A DNA stretch of 64,000 bases, taken from positions 62,001-126,000 of the forward strand of contig JAFEDI010000079.1 in NCBI GenBank assembly GCA_018241725.1, read 5' to 3'. Shown piece after piece: positions 36,700 through 44,685 of the stretch. This DNA is from Pseudomonadota bacterium (GTDB lineage: Bacteria > Pseudomonadota > Gammaproteobacteria > Burkholderiales > Rhodocyclaceae). The notes below the pieces were generated by a model. It was not told the origin of the DNA. It worked only from the letters and a program-made list of their open reading frames with translations, and made no database searches. The first letter of the stretch is position 1. Each line of letters starts with the position of its first letter. Made by a program: the position numbers and the translations under genes.

Positions 36700-36992
36700 A
36701 CGCCCCGATGAACTTCCCTGCCCCCTCGACGCCCCTCTATGTGCTGGCGGACAGCGTGGACACGCTCGCCCTCGTCGACCAACTCAGCGCCCGCCTCGCC
36801 CAACTCCAAGCCCTGCTCGCCATGACCCGCGGCAACGCCGGCGACGTGTTCCGGCGCATGAATGCGGAAAACCAGGAACACTACCTGTGGGCCTGCGGAA
36901 TGATCGCGGACGAAGCCAGGGAGTTGATGGGGAAGATTGAGGGGCGTGGGTTTGCGGGGGTGGATGATCGGGGAGGAAGGGAACGGGTGTAG
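36696..36992 (+). CDS. Small protein of unknown function, member of a dispersed family
   Basis: 98 residues with a GGAGGGCCGCAGC ribosome site. A helix-rich core is recognisable: VDTLALVDQLSARLAQLQAL, then VFRRMNAENQEHYLWACGMI and ADEARELM. The same family appears as broken pieces at 25890 and 32469. The role is unknown. The tail from residue 85 is Gly/Arg-rich and may be a non-conserved extension. A terminator hairpin follows. Confidence 0.65.
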   Translation: MNAPMNFPAPSTPLYVLADSVDTLALVDQLSARLAQLQALLAMTRGNAGDVFRRMNAENQEHYLWACGMIADEARELMGKIEGRGFAGVDDRGGRERV

Positions 36993-37003
36993 GGGTTTGG
37001 GAT

Positions 37004-37028
37004 GGCAGGCACGAAAACGGTGCCTGCC
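37004..37028 (+). terminator. Terminator hairpin after the small dispersed gene
   Basis: GGCAGGCAC (37004-37012) and GTGCCTGCC (37020-37028) are perfect complements around the loop GAAAACG, followed by TTCTC. It marks the left edge of the defence island. Confidence 0.65.
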
Positions 37029-37270
37029 TTCTCACGGTGTTTTGCAAGCTCGGAGAACTGACTGCTCTATGCAGATCCAGATAGCAAAGCAGTGATCTTG
37101 GGAAAACGGGACAACACGTCTGCTTATCGGCCTAAGCGCTTCTTGAGGGTTGCTTACCGCTACGCCTGCAATGCGCTCGCCACCTGCCGATCATCCACCG
37201 ACCGTAGTGCCCCCGGGAGAGCCGGGATGATTCTGTGTTACACCGGGACGAACTCTGATACGATGCAATT

Positions 37271-37540
37271 GCCCATGGAGTATGCCACTGGGGACTGTTG
37301 CAGGATGTCAAGCCCTTCGGTTAACCCGATCAAGAGACTTGCCATCCGCCAGCCACGAATGATGATCGCATTGATACTTATCATGCATTCTCCTTCTGGT
37401 TGCACTATGACATTGTAGATCATGTCTAGCAGTAAGCGGCGCACGTGCAGATGCACTCACGTGGAAGAAAGCGAGAGCTTTCAGACATGCCGGAGAAGAG
37501 GTCATCAGATGGCCGCAGTCTGACTCTTCTCCGGTTTGGC
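37271..37540 (+). ncRNA. Predicted DRT2 non-coding RNA (template for repetitive cDNA)
   Basis: Non-coding zone directly upstream of the reverse transcriptase, where DRT2 systems carry their RNA of about 280 bases. Visible structure: a long-range stem GGAGTATGC (37277-37285) with GCATTCTCC (37385-37393), one mismatch; a GNRA hairpin GAAAGC-GAGA-GCTTTC (37467-37482); a paired CACGTG element at about 37443-37462; and a strong 3' hairpin CCGGAGAAGAG (37490-37500) with CTCTTCTCCGG (37524-37534) around an inner TCAGA/TCTGA stem. The ends are estimates; a weak promoter GTTACA-N16-TACGAT (37237-37264) would start it near 37271. The RNA should bind the reverse transcriptase and template concatemeric cDNA. 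Confidence 0.6.
37304..37432 (-). other. Predicted 129-base template unit of the repetitive neo gene
   Basis: GCAG occurs at 37300-37303 and again at 37429-37432, exactly 129 bases apart. If cDNA synthesis jumps between them, the minus-strand concatemer joins TTGACA (37311-37306) to TACAAT (37417-37412) with a 17-base spacer. Downstream of this promoter lie AAGGAG (37395-37390) and, five bases on, ATG 37384. The minus-strand frame from 37456 to 37238 has no stop. 129 is divisible by three and both GCAG copies are in the same phase, so the concatemer is an endless frame of 43 residues per repeat, starting LLDMIYNVIVQPEGEC and ending GLTEGLDI. This predicts a Neo-type toxic repeat protein. Confidence 0.6.
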
Positions 37541-37551
37541 TATGAATAAGA

Positions 37552-38832
37552 ATGAAAAAAGAAAAACATCCCTGGTACAAGCCTCGCGGCTATGTCCATT
37601 TTGACTCACCGCTCAGTCTCAAAACCGCTGAGAAGCTGGTGACCTCGCCGAATACCGTTGCCTGTCACGCTTTCTACCCCTTGCTTCGATATACGGTAGA
37701 AAGTCAGAAGATCGAAAAGAACCCGACGGGAATGGCAGTTAAAAGGCCGATCAAAAAACGCCCCATATCCTTTGCGGCACATGCTGATGCTCACATTTAC
37801 AGCTATTACGGAAGCGTTTTATCATCTCTGTACGAAGCGCGTCTAAAGGAACTTGGCATTGAGCAGTCTGTCTTGGCATTTCGCGCCCTGCGAAAATCAA
37901 ACATTCACTTTGCTAACGATGCGTTTGAGTTGATAAAAAAAATGGGGCAGTGCGTTGCTTTTGCCACGGACATCAGCGGATTTTTCGACAACCTTGAACA
38001 TCGCCATTTGAAGAAAGTATGGGCCAGCCTTCTTGGCGTCACGGCTTTGCCCAAAGACCATTACGCAGTCTTCAAATCGTTGACCCACTATTCGTTTGTG
38101 CAACGAGAGGAAGTTTATCGGGCTCTGGGGCATTCAGACAACAATCCTCCTCACTTCCCGGAACGTCTTTGCTCAGCCCCTGACTTCCGAGGCAAGGTGC
38201 GCGGCGCTGGAATAATTGAGAAACACAAAGACATAAAAGGCATTCCCCAAGGCTCACCAATCAGCGCCTTGTTGTCGAATATTTACATGCTGGATTTTGA
38301 TCAACTCTTGCATGCAGAGATTAATGCGCGGGGCGGGCATTACATGCGTTATTGCGATGATGTTCTGTGTATTGTTCCGACCAGCAAGGCTGCTGACCTT
38401 CACGCAGTGGTGGAGGCGTTGATTAAACGTTTTGGCCTGACAGTTAATCACGACAAGACCGAAAAGATCGACTTTCAAATCCACTCCGGCATATTAACGG
38501 CCAATCGCCCACTTCAGTACCTAGGTTTTAACTTCGATGGAACCCGAAAACTTATTCGCTCTGCTGCATTTGCCAGGTTCTCAGACAAAATGCGACGAGG
38601 AGTGAGTTTGGCGATGCAAACCACAAAAAAACACAATAAATCTCGCCATGCTCCGGAGGAAATTTGGCGAAAGCAACTATATGAGCGTTACTCGCACTTA
38701 GGGAAGCGTAATTTTGTCCGATACGGTTTACGCGCAGCAAGAATAATGGAATCAAGAGCAATGTATAGGCAACTACGCCCCCTATGGCGCCGTCTAGTTT
38801 CCCGCATCGATACCGCTAACGGGAAGTTGTAG
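37552..38832 (+). CDS. drt2: Antiviral reverse transcriptase, DRT2 type
   Basis: 426 residues. The N-terminus KHPWYKPRGYVHFDSPLS and KKRPISFAAHADAHIYSYY are characteristic of the UG2/DRT2 class as recalled. Reverse transcriptase motif A is FATDISGFFDNLEH, motif B is GIPQGSPISALLSN, and the catalytic motif C is RYCDDVL (YCDD), all intact. There is no maturase, endonuclease or effector domain, as in DRT2. In Klebsiella DRT2 the enzyme copies its upstream RNA in rolling-circle fashion into concatemeric cDNA, and phage infection triggers second-strand synthesis and expression of a toxic repeat protein. The gene is visibly less GC-rich than the chromosome around it, a sign of transfer. Confidence 0.88.
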   Translation: MKKEKHPWYKPRGYVHFDSPLSLKTAEKLVTSPNTVACHAFYPLLRYTVESQKIEKNPTGMAVKRPIKKRPISFAAHADAHIYSYYGSVLSSLYEARLKELGIEQSVLAFRALRKSNIHFANDAFELIKKMGQCVAFATDISGFFDNLEHRHLKKVWASLLGVTALPKDHYAVFKSLTHYSFVQREEVYRALGHSDNNPPHFPERLCSAPDFRGKVRGAGIIEKHKDIKGIPQGSPISALLSNIYMLDFDQLLHAEINARGGHYMRYCDDVLCIVPTSKAADLHAVVEALIKRFGLTVNHDKTEKIDFQIHSGILTANRPLQYLGFNFDGTRKLIRSAAFARFSDKMRRGVSLAMQTTKKHNKSRHAPEEIWRKQLYERYSHLGKRNFVRYGLRAARIMESRAMYRQLRPLWRRLVSRIDTANGKL

Positions 38833-39091
38833 TCTCTGTCTCAACTGAATCGCCCCTCTGCTTTCGTAGAAACGTTTGATTGTCTGCTCCGCAACAGAGA
38901 CCGTGCTACAAGCCGCATGGCGACCGTATGACCGCAGGCCATTGCCGACGTTCGGTTGAGCATTGGCATCAGTCAGCACTGCGTCGGAGTCGGACATTAC
39001 CAAGATTGGAAGGTTTATATCTGTCGCACCCAGCAAAGCAGATATAGAAAACGGTTAGCGCTATTTCCTTCCCGCCCTCGATGCTCCTTGT

Positions 39092-40558
39092 CTACATGAA
39101 TAGCCGATAGGGGTAGACGTTGCCAGGCAACTCCTTAACGTTGGCAATCGTCCGGGCTAACCGTTGCGAGTATCGAATGCTGACAGGCACCGGGTCGTAT
39201 AGCGCATCATTGTTCCAGTCCATCTTGGTCATAGCCAGCACTTCATGCGCGATGAGCTCCAGCGGCCCACTGCCAGCATGCCGGATGAGCTGCAGCGGCT
39301 TCGGAATGCTCTTTCCTCCCTGAAAGTAGTCCCCCTTCGGAGATGCCTCAGGAGCATTGCCTGCCACCCAAACAAGCGCGGAATTGCCAGAACGAACAAC
39401 CACTGTTCCCCGAGGAACGGGATAGCCCGAGGGCTTGGTCAAAGGTTGCCCCGATCCCTTTTTATGATAGCGGTTCTCAATCAGCCACACGCCCCTCCAG
39501 CATGACGCAGCCCCCACCTCAATGCATTCAACTTCGGGCACGCCCGACAATGCGTCGAAAGCGCCTTCAATTTCCTGTTCCTTGAAGGCAGTCGTCTTGT
39601 GGATGACCAAGCGCTTGGGCAGGCTCCCCCCATTGCGAGTCTGGTAAAGGCCCAAGCTTCGAGCAATGACTGCCCGCATGTCATCGCGACTCAAAAAGGG
39701 GTTCCTACGCGCTTCGGCAATATCAGCCACCGGATCGCGCGCCTCGAACGCCACGAACTGCATTCCCCCACCATCCATGTCGAACACCTGCGAGCAGCAG
39801 GTCACGTAATGGGCGTCGCGCTGATCACCTCGCAGTGCATACGCCAGGCCGATGTAGGCAGTGTCCTGGGGGACGCCCTTCAATGGCGCCAGCTTCCATG
39901 GCGTGCCGGCCGCTTTCACATACAGTGCTATGGCAAGGCGCCAGGCCAACTGCGCTTTGTAGCTGAAGGTAAACGCTCGGTCATTGAGGACTTGAGTAGG
40001 AATGCTGTACTTGGCACCAAGCGCTTTGAGGACATCATGAGCATCAAAGTCCTTTGTGCGGGTTGCCTGTGCCCAGGATTCTGGAAAGTGAAACAGCGCG
40101 ATATCGAATCCATGCCGTACTGCTTCCAGTCGACGCAGAGATGACTCCATTGCATTGTACAAACGCTGCTGCAGGTCACTATCACCGGGGAATTGGCTCA
40201 ACGACTCTGGCCACTTGATATGCGCACCGCGGGCAGACTCAAGGCTCACGCCAAACAGCGCTTCAAAGCCCGGGTACTGAGGAACATACTCGGTTTTGTC
40301 GATGGGGCTGTGCCTCTGCCGTAGCGAGGCCATCAACTCACCACGACGCTTGAATGCGCTCTCCGGCCCCACAGTCGCAATGCGGATTTCCGACGTGTAC
40401 CCGCTGAAGGACCCGAGGGAATATGGGCCGTACTTAGCAAGTCCTTTCAACGGGTGAATGTCCACCTTTTCCGGGTCTGACGGCGAAAAGGAGAGCAGAG
40501 GCTCTTCCAACAGGGTAAACGGCGGCAGTTGGGATGCCTGAGGACGAGTGATCATCAC
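39092..40558 (-). CDS. Short prokaryotic Argonaute (MID-PIWI) of a SPARSA system
   Basis: 488 residues, the size of short Argonautes lacking N and PAZ domains. The start of PIWI is recognised by LAWRLAIALYVKAAGTPWKLA. The catalytic Asp expected in the first PIWI motif is absent (TAYIGLAYALRG), so target cleavage is not expected. Its start overlaps the stop of the Sir2-APAZ gene (ATGA), giving coupled translation and a 1:1 heterodimer. Short Argonautes use guide RNA to detect invader DNA and activate the partner enzyme. Confidence 0.9.
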   Translation of the reverse strand: MMITRPQASQLPPFTLLEEPLLSFSPSDPEKVDIHPLKGLAKYGPYSLGSFSGYTSEIRIATVGPESAFKRRGELMASLRQRHSPIDKTEYVPQYPGFEALFGVSLESARGAHIKWPESLSQFPGDSDLQQRLYNAMESSLRRLEAVRHGFDIALFHFPESWAQATRTKDFDAHDVLKALGAKYSIPTQVLNDRAFTFSYKAQLAWRLAIALYVKAAGTPWKLAPLKGVPQDTAYIGLAYALRGDQRDAHYVTCCSQVFDMDGGGMQFVAFEARDPVADIAEARRNPFLSRDDMRAVIARSLGLYQTRNGGSLPKRLVIHKTTAFKEQEIEGAFDALSGVPEVECIEVGAASCWRGVWLIENRYHKKGSGQPLTKPSGYPVPRGTVVVRSGNSALVWVAGNAPEASPKGDYFQGGKSIPKPLQLIRHAGSGPLELIAHEVLAMTKMDWNNDALYDPVPVSIRYSQRLARTIANVKELPGNVYPYRLFM

Positions 40559-42444
40559 TTAGTCCTATCGAAGTACGCATGGTGGTGACCAGGCCGGCTC
40601 CAGCCGGTGAAACGAGAGACGACAAACTCGGCATCGACTCCTGCTCCGTCCGGAAGAGCAAAGGCGCGCACTGTGCCATCCCTTGTCGTCGTCAGCATCT
40701 TGGTCCAAGCCTCAACAATTTGTGCCCAATTTCTGTTGTACTTCGTAGCCCAGCGTTCGCGGCGCCAGTCGCCCGCAGGATCACCACCTTTGGCGTCAAA
40801 CGTCCGCCCAAGAACATCCCGCTCTGCGCAGGCCAGAATATCCAATGCATCCGGCACGTCTCCCACAGGCCTCGGAATGTCGACGAAGGTGTAGGGCTCA
40901 AAGCCACACCACCATCGCCCCTCAATCTGCTCAAGCTTTAAGAACACACCTTCCCGGTAGGGGAAGTTAACCGTTGGAACAAATCCGGTGACGGGTCCGC
41001 CGTAGGCTTCTCGCAGATAAGAGAGGTCTTTCTCTCTCTGCCGTGCTCGTTCTTCATCGTCTTCCTCACGGGGGCCAGCCACCACCAAGGAGTGACCTGA
41101 CCGCTTGAAACGTGGGATGAGTGGTCGGTATCTTGAAAGGGCCTTTGCCAACGCCTCGTAGAGAAGCCCTAGAGCCCAGGTGTCTTGCGTGGCATCAAGG
41201 TCTATAGTTCCGTTGAGGTAAGGACCGAGTGGAGCGAGGACAGTCAGGACCTCCTTGTCTTTCCCAAACACCGCCAACTCGTGACCGTTCGCAGCCACGA
41301 TGGCTTTACAGCCCTCAGACCGCAACAAGTTTCGAACAACTGGCGTCGTCGTGGGCTGTTTGAGCGTTATTCGGCGAGCGATGCGAGGCACTGACTCGAT
41401 CAGGAGAGCAGAGTACCTCAGCACAGGAAAATGTCGCGCCTCGACTTGCGGCAGGTTGACCGGCACCAAGCGTGGTGTGGAACGCCCCTTCATGACATGG
41501 TCCATCAGGGTCCTTGGGATGTCCAAACGCTTTAGAACATCCGCAGCCAGTTCATCGAACGTTTTGCACTCCACCACCGCAACATCAACGCCAGCAAGGT
41601 GTGCGTTCTCCAAGAACTCGGTGACCGCCGGCAGCAACTGCGAGACCGACGAAGTGACCCAATACAAACCACTCGGAAATGGGTCAGGTTTTCGCAAGAC
41701 GGATGTCAGCGCCTGCATCACCGAAGCATCCCTGCCGCTATAGCCGACGAATACCATGCCAAAGCGCTGACCAGCCTCTACCAAGACGTGCTCCATGCTC
41801 TCATCCTGGTTCGCGAGCTCCGCGGCGGTGTTCTTGATGCGGATGGACTGGTAGTCGCCATGCAGTTTGGCAACGAGAGGCCAATCCGACTCGTTAAGGC
41901 AACGTCGCGCTCGGCCTCCTGAATCAATACCCGCGACCGTTGGTCGGGAACGCCCCTCGACAGGAAGCAATGCATGAGCGGCCACAGCAGCATCTTCGAC
42001 CAGCGGGTCGAAATTGGTGGTGAAGACACAATCGACCTTCCCGGACGCGATCAAACTGCCCAGCACACGATGACCGAAGCACGGCGTCCCCTTGGAGATT
42101 GCGTCATCTATGAACTGACGACGGTGCCGCGGCTGAGGGTATACAGCTTCGAAGGCTGCTGCGTACTCGTTGGGGTCTCCATCTGGCGGCAGGATGGAGG
42201 TCTGCCGGAAAAAGCGGTCTATCCGCTCAAGCCAGATTTGGTCGCTTGTGTCGATTGCCCTTGGGGACAGGTTGTTCTCTTGGCAGAAGATTTCTGCTTT
42301 GAACTTCCGGATCATGTCGTAGCCAGTAGGTATCCCAGAGGCAGCTGAGGCGCCAGCTCCAAGGAACCACGCAACGAGGTTGGGCCGCAATGCAAGAGCA
42401 GTGGAGAACTGTGCGGCTGAAATGCTCGGAAACGACTGCGTCAC
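40555..42444 (-). CDS. Sir2-APAZ effector subunit of a SPARSA system
   Basis: 629 residues. Sir2 domain about 20-270 with GAGASAASGIP, the catalytic Asn in TTNFDPL and the His in KLHGD; all needed for NAD hydrolysis. The C-terminal half (about 300-629) is the APAZ region that pairs with the short Argonaute encoded next. In known SPARSA systems target recognition leads to NAD depletion and abortive death of the infected cell. AGAGGTG precedes the start. The operon points toward the DRT2 gene (convergent). Confidence 0.9.
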   Translation of the reverse strand: MTQSFPSISAAQFSTALALRPNLVAWFLGAGASAASGIPTGYDMIRKFKAEIFCQENNLSPRAIDTSDQIWLERIDRFFRQTSILPPDGDPNEYAAAFEAVYPQPRHRRQFIDDAISKGTPCFGHRVLGSLIASGKVDCVFTTNFDPLVEDAAVAAHALLPVEGRSRPTVAGIDSGGRARRCLNESDWPLVAKLHGDYQSIRIKNTAAELANQDESMEHVLVEAGQRFGMVFVGYSGRDASVMQALTSVLRKPDPFPSGLYWVTSSVSQLLPAVTEFLENAHLAGVDVAVVECKTFDELAADVLKRLDIPRTLMDHVMKGRSTPRLVPVNLPQVEARHFPVLRYSALLIESVPRIARRITLKQPTTTPVVRNLLRSEGCKAIVAANGHELAVFGKDKEVLTVLAPLGPYLNGTIDLDATQDTWALGLLYEALAKALSRYRPLIPRFKRSGHSLVVAGPREEDDEERARQREKDLSYLREAYGGPVTGFVPTVNFPYREGVFLKLEQIEGRWWCGFEPYTFVDIPRPVGDVPDALDILACAERDVLGRTFDAKGGDPAGDWRRERWATKYNRNWAQIVEAWTKMLTTTRDGTVRAFALPDGAGVDAEFVVSRFTGWSRPGHHHAYFDRTK

Positions 42445-42744
42445 AACACCTCTTCTCGCAATGAGGCCGCACTTTCTCGCTGCACGGCTTATCGATCTGA
42501 TGAGTTCTCAATTCATTGTAGATAACGTTGCTATTTGGACTGTACACCGTGCGTTCATGTCGATGCAAACAACATCAGCCGGCCAGTCCGGCTGATCGTC
42601 CGCGAAAGACTGTGCGGTTAGACGAAGCAGGCGAACGGCGGGTAACCGACGGATTCCCGCCCGACACCGACGCCAGGCCCAAGGTCGGCAATGGCCGACA
42701 AGCAGCCCTTCCATCCAATGGAACTGATTAGTCAGATCATCACC
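42445..42744. promoter_or_regulatory. SPARSA upstream region with hairpin palindrome
   Basis: About 300 bases upstream of the Sir2-APAZ gene with no gene. ATCAGCCGG-CCAGT-CCGGCTGAT (42574-42596) is a perfect 9-base hairpin without T-run. TACAAT on the minus strand at about 42524 could be a -10 box, but I find no convincing -35 box. Confidence 0.4.
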
Positions 42745-42911
42745 TCCAACCAATTCCGGGGTCGCTTCGACGGAGTCAAATACGTCGTATCCGAGCACCA
42801 TGTGGACGAAAGGCATCAAAACGCGTTCTTCGTTGCCTCCTCCGTCTCAATCGCGGCAGCTTGCTGGCGGATCTTGGTGGCGAGTGCGTTGAGCGTTTCG
42901 ATGAACTCCAT
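42745..42911 (-). pseudogene. Frameshifted N-terminal remnant of a type I restriction-like protein
   Basis: From ATG 42911, preceded by a GGGGGGA site, the frame reads MEFIETLNALATKIRQQAAA continuing IETEEATKNAF and then meets TGA. One base away the next frame continues MPFVHMVLGYDVFDSVEATPEL. Together they match the start of HsdR-N-type restriction/methylase proteins (family pattern TEEATK-ALVMPFL-LGY-VFDP-EVVPEF). Homology then stops. A one-base deletion plus truncation disabled it. Confidence 0.65.
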
Positions 42912-43037
42912 GACATCCCCCCCTATAGTTTGTGATGCGACGAGGCTCCCACGGCATGACGAACGAGCGCTATGACGGCTGACCATATTGGGTAGTGCGG
43001 AAATTCACTTCGGACGGTAGATGTCTCTCAACGTGAA

Positions 43038-43068
43038 AAGGCCCAGCTTCCGCCGGGCCTTCGCTTTT
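43038..43068. terminator. Bidirectional intrinsic terminator
   Basis: AAGGCCC (43038-43044) pairs with GGGCCTT (43055-43061), followed by CGCTTTT on the plus strand and by TTTTC on the minus strand. It closes the minus-strand gene ending at 43109. Confidence 0.7.
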
Positions 43069-43108
43069 AAGCACATAACCGACCATCAGTCGGCGACTAC
43101 ATCCTATT

Positions 43109-43483
43109 CTACGTCGTCGCCTCCTCCGCCTTCCCTGCCCTCGCCCGCGACTTCCGCTCCGATTTCTTCTTCAGCCCCAGCGCTGCAACCTGGTCCGAGT
43201 CCACGCCGTATTGCGCTTTGAACTGGTTTTTCACGCCGAGGATGGCGGCGTGGAATTCGTGCTGGATGGCGACGGCTGCGTCGCGGGCGGCGGCGTAAGT
43301 GTTCTGGCTGTGCAGTTCGGCGTCGAGGGCGCTCTGCAGCTTGTTGAACAGGGCGGTGACGACATCGAAGCTGTAGTCGGTGTTGGCCGGCTTGTAGTCG
43401 GGGATGGCCTTGAAGGCGCGGTAGGTTTCGAGGTCGGCCAGCGTTACCTGACTGGGAAGCCGTTTGAACAGCGGGTTTGCCAT
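43109..43483 (-). CDS. Unknown helical protein, 124 residues
   Basis: Starts MANPLFKRLPSQVTLADLET with an AGGAGGACTC site. Mostly alpha-helical with an Ala-rich central coiled coil (QSALDAELHSQNTYAAARDA) and a basic, Lys/Arg-rich tail (KKKSERKSRARAGK) that could bind nucleic acid. The family is not recognised. It is the first GC-rich, backbone-like gene after the defence island. Confidence 0.6.
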   Translation of the reverse strand: MANPLFKRLPSQVTLADLETYRAFKAIPDYKPANTDYSFDVVTALFNKLQSALDAELHSQNTYAAARDAAVAIQHEFHAAILGVKNQFKAQYGVDSDQVAALGLKKKSERKSRARAGKAEEATT

Positions 43484-43569
43484 GAGTCCTCCTGCGTGTG
43501 GTTTGGAAGGGAATGCGAGGCTTGTTACGGCTATGTTAAATGCCTATTTTTTATAACTCAACAGCATAT

Positions 43570-43677
43570 TTCATGTTGCGCGGTGCACACTCGATGTTGT
43601 CGTGTGCACATTGAATGTGGACGGCGTCGCATTCGATGTTGCGACGTGCACATGCTTTGTTGACAGGTGAACACGGC
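43570..43677. repeat. 21-base tandem repeat array, five degenerate copies
   Basis: ATGTTG or a close variant recurs at 43573, 43594, 43615, 43636 and 43657, exactly 21 bases apart, each followed by a CGTGCACAT-like half. 21 is a multiple of three, so several frames read as heptads, e.g. CCAVHTR-CCRVHIE on the plus strand. It lies in the 425-base gap before the HAD gene. A related copy at about 43740 faces an inverted copy at about 43774. Confidence 0.75.
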
Positions 43678-43739
43678 ACCTTGGGCAGGCTGGTATCCAA
43701 TGCGGCGGCGAACGCATCGATGCATGCGCCGTCTACATT

Positions 43740-43783
43740 CGATGTTGCGGCGGCGTTGTTCTGTGCGCGGGCGGCAACATCGA
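43740..43783. repeat. Inverted pair of the 21-base repeat motif
   Basis: CGATGTTGC near 43740 and GCAACATCG near 43774 are perfect complements and each matches the repeat array to the left. They could form a hairpin in the leader of the HAD gene. Confidence 0.5.
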
Positions 43784-43908
43784 GTGGGGGCGCGGCGCTC
43801 TTTACCGTGCACGCGGCTTCGCGTAGTCTGCGCCCACCATTCCTTCGGCATACTCGGTCAACATCGACCGAGCGCCTTTCACTTTCGTCTGTTCCGGCTT
43901 TCTTGATC

Positions 43909-44550
43909 ATGTCGCAGCGCCTCGCAGTATTCGATTTCGACGGCACGCTTGCCGATTCCTTCGATGCTTTTCTTGTGTCTCTCAACGAGGTGGCCAAGCG
44001 GCATGGCTTTCGCGGTATTGCGCCGGATGCAACGGAAGAGCCGCGCAAGATGTCGGGGCGGCAGTTGATGGATTACCTGGGGATTCCGTTCTGGAAGGTG
44101 CCGGCGATTGCGGTGGACATGCGGCAGCGGGTGCTGGCGCATATCGACATGGTGCAGCCCTATCCGGGCACGGCGGAGGCCTTGCGGGCGATTGCGGCTC
44201 AGGGCACAGCGCTGGCGCTGGTGACGTCCAACTCCCGCGAGGCGGTGCGGGCGGTGCTGGGTGCGGAGACGCTGGCGCTGTTTGCGCAGGTGCATTGCGG
44301 TGCGTCCCTGTTCGGCAAGCGTTTCAAGTTGCAGGAGTTGTTGTGGTCGAGCCGGCTGAAGCCCCAGCAGGTGGTGTACGTGGGCGACGAGATCCGCGAT
44401 GCGGAGGCCGCGGCGGCGGTGGGCATGGCCTTTCTGGGGGTGGCCTGGGGTTTTACGCGGGCGGCGGAGTTCCAGAAGTACTGCCGGCATCCGCTGGTGG
44501 AGTGCATGGCCGATCTGCCGGCGGCGATTGCGGACGTGCTGCCGGGCTGA
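43909..44550 (+). CDS. HAD-superfamily phosphatase (Gph-like)
   Basis: 213 residues from MSQRLAVFDFDGTLADS. Motif I DFDGTLADS, motif II TSNS, Lys of motif III in FGKRFKL and motif IV GDEIRDAEAA are all present, with a helical cap between motifs I and II. It resembles phosphoglycolate phosphatase relatives; the substrate is not certain. Cytosolic. Confidence 0.88.
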   Translation: MSQRLAVFDFDGTLADSFDAFLVSLNEVAKRHGFRGIAPDATEEPRKMSGRQLMDYLGIPFWKVPAIAVDMRQRVLAHIDMVQPYPGTAEALRAIAAQGTALALVTSNSREAVRAVLGAETLALFAQVHCGASLFGKRFKLQELLWSSRLKPQQVVYVGDEIRDAEAAAAVGMAFLGVAWGFTRAAEFQKYCRHPLVECMADLPAAIADVLPG

Positions 44551-44685
44551 CGCGAGCCCGCCGGACCCTGCTCCGCAAGGATGAGCCGGCTCCAGCGCAG
44601 TTCCGCAACACAAGCATGGGAAGATCGATGACATTCAAGTCCATCGATCTGGCCGCGCGCCGCGTGATCCCCCTATACTGGCGCG

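Noticed and set aside
37092-37418. Plus-strand open frame of 108 codons upstream of the reverse transcriptase as a protein gene
   Set aside because: No ribosome site and no family resemblance; it overlaps the predicted DRT2 RNA, where open frames on the minus strand are explained by the repetitive gene model.
37552-38832. Reverse transcriptase as a retron or group II intron protein
   Set aside because: No retron-type C-terminal motif, no maturase or endonuclease domain, no intron ends; the N-terminal KHPWYKPRGY and AAHADAHIYSYY segments fit DRT2.
38794-39036. 80-codon minus-strand frame after the reverse transcriptase
   Set aside because: It overlaps the end of the reverse transcriptase gene, and I could not link it to any family; possible decayed gene, not supported enough to call.
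43570-43677. CRISPR array
   Set aside because: The 21-base units are directly contiguous with no spacers, and no cas genes are present.
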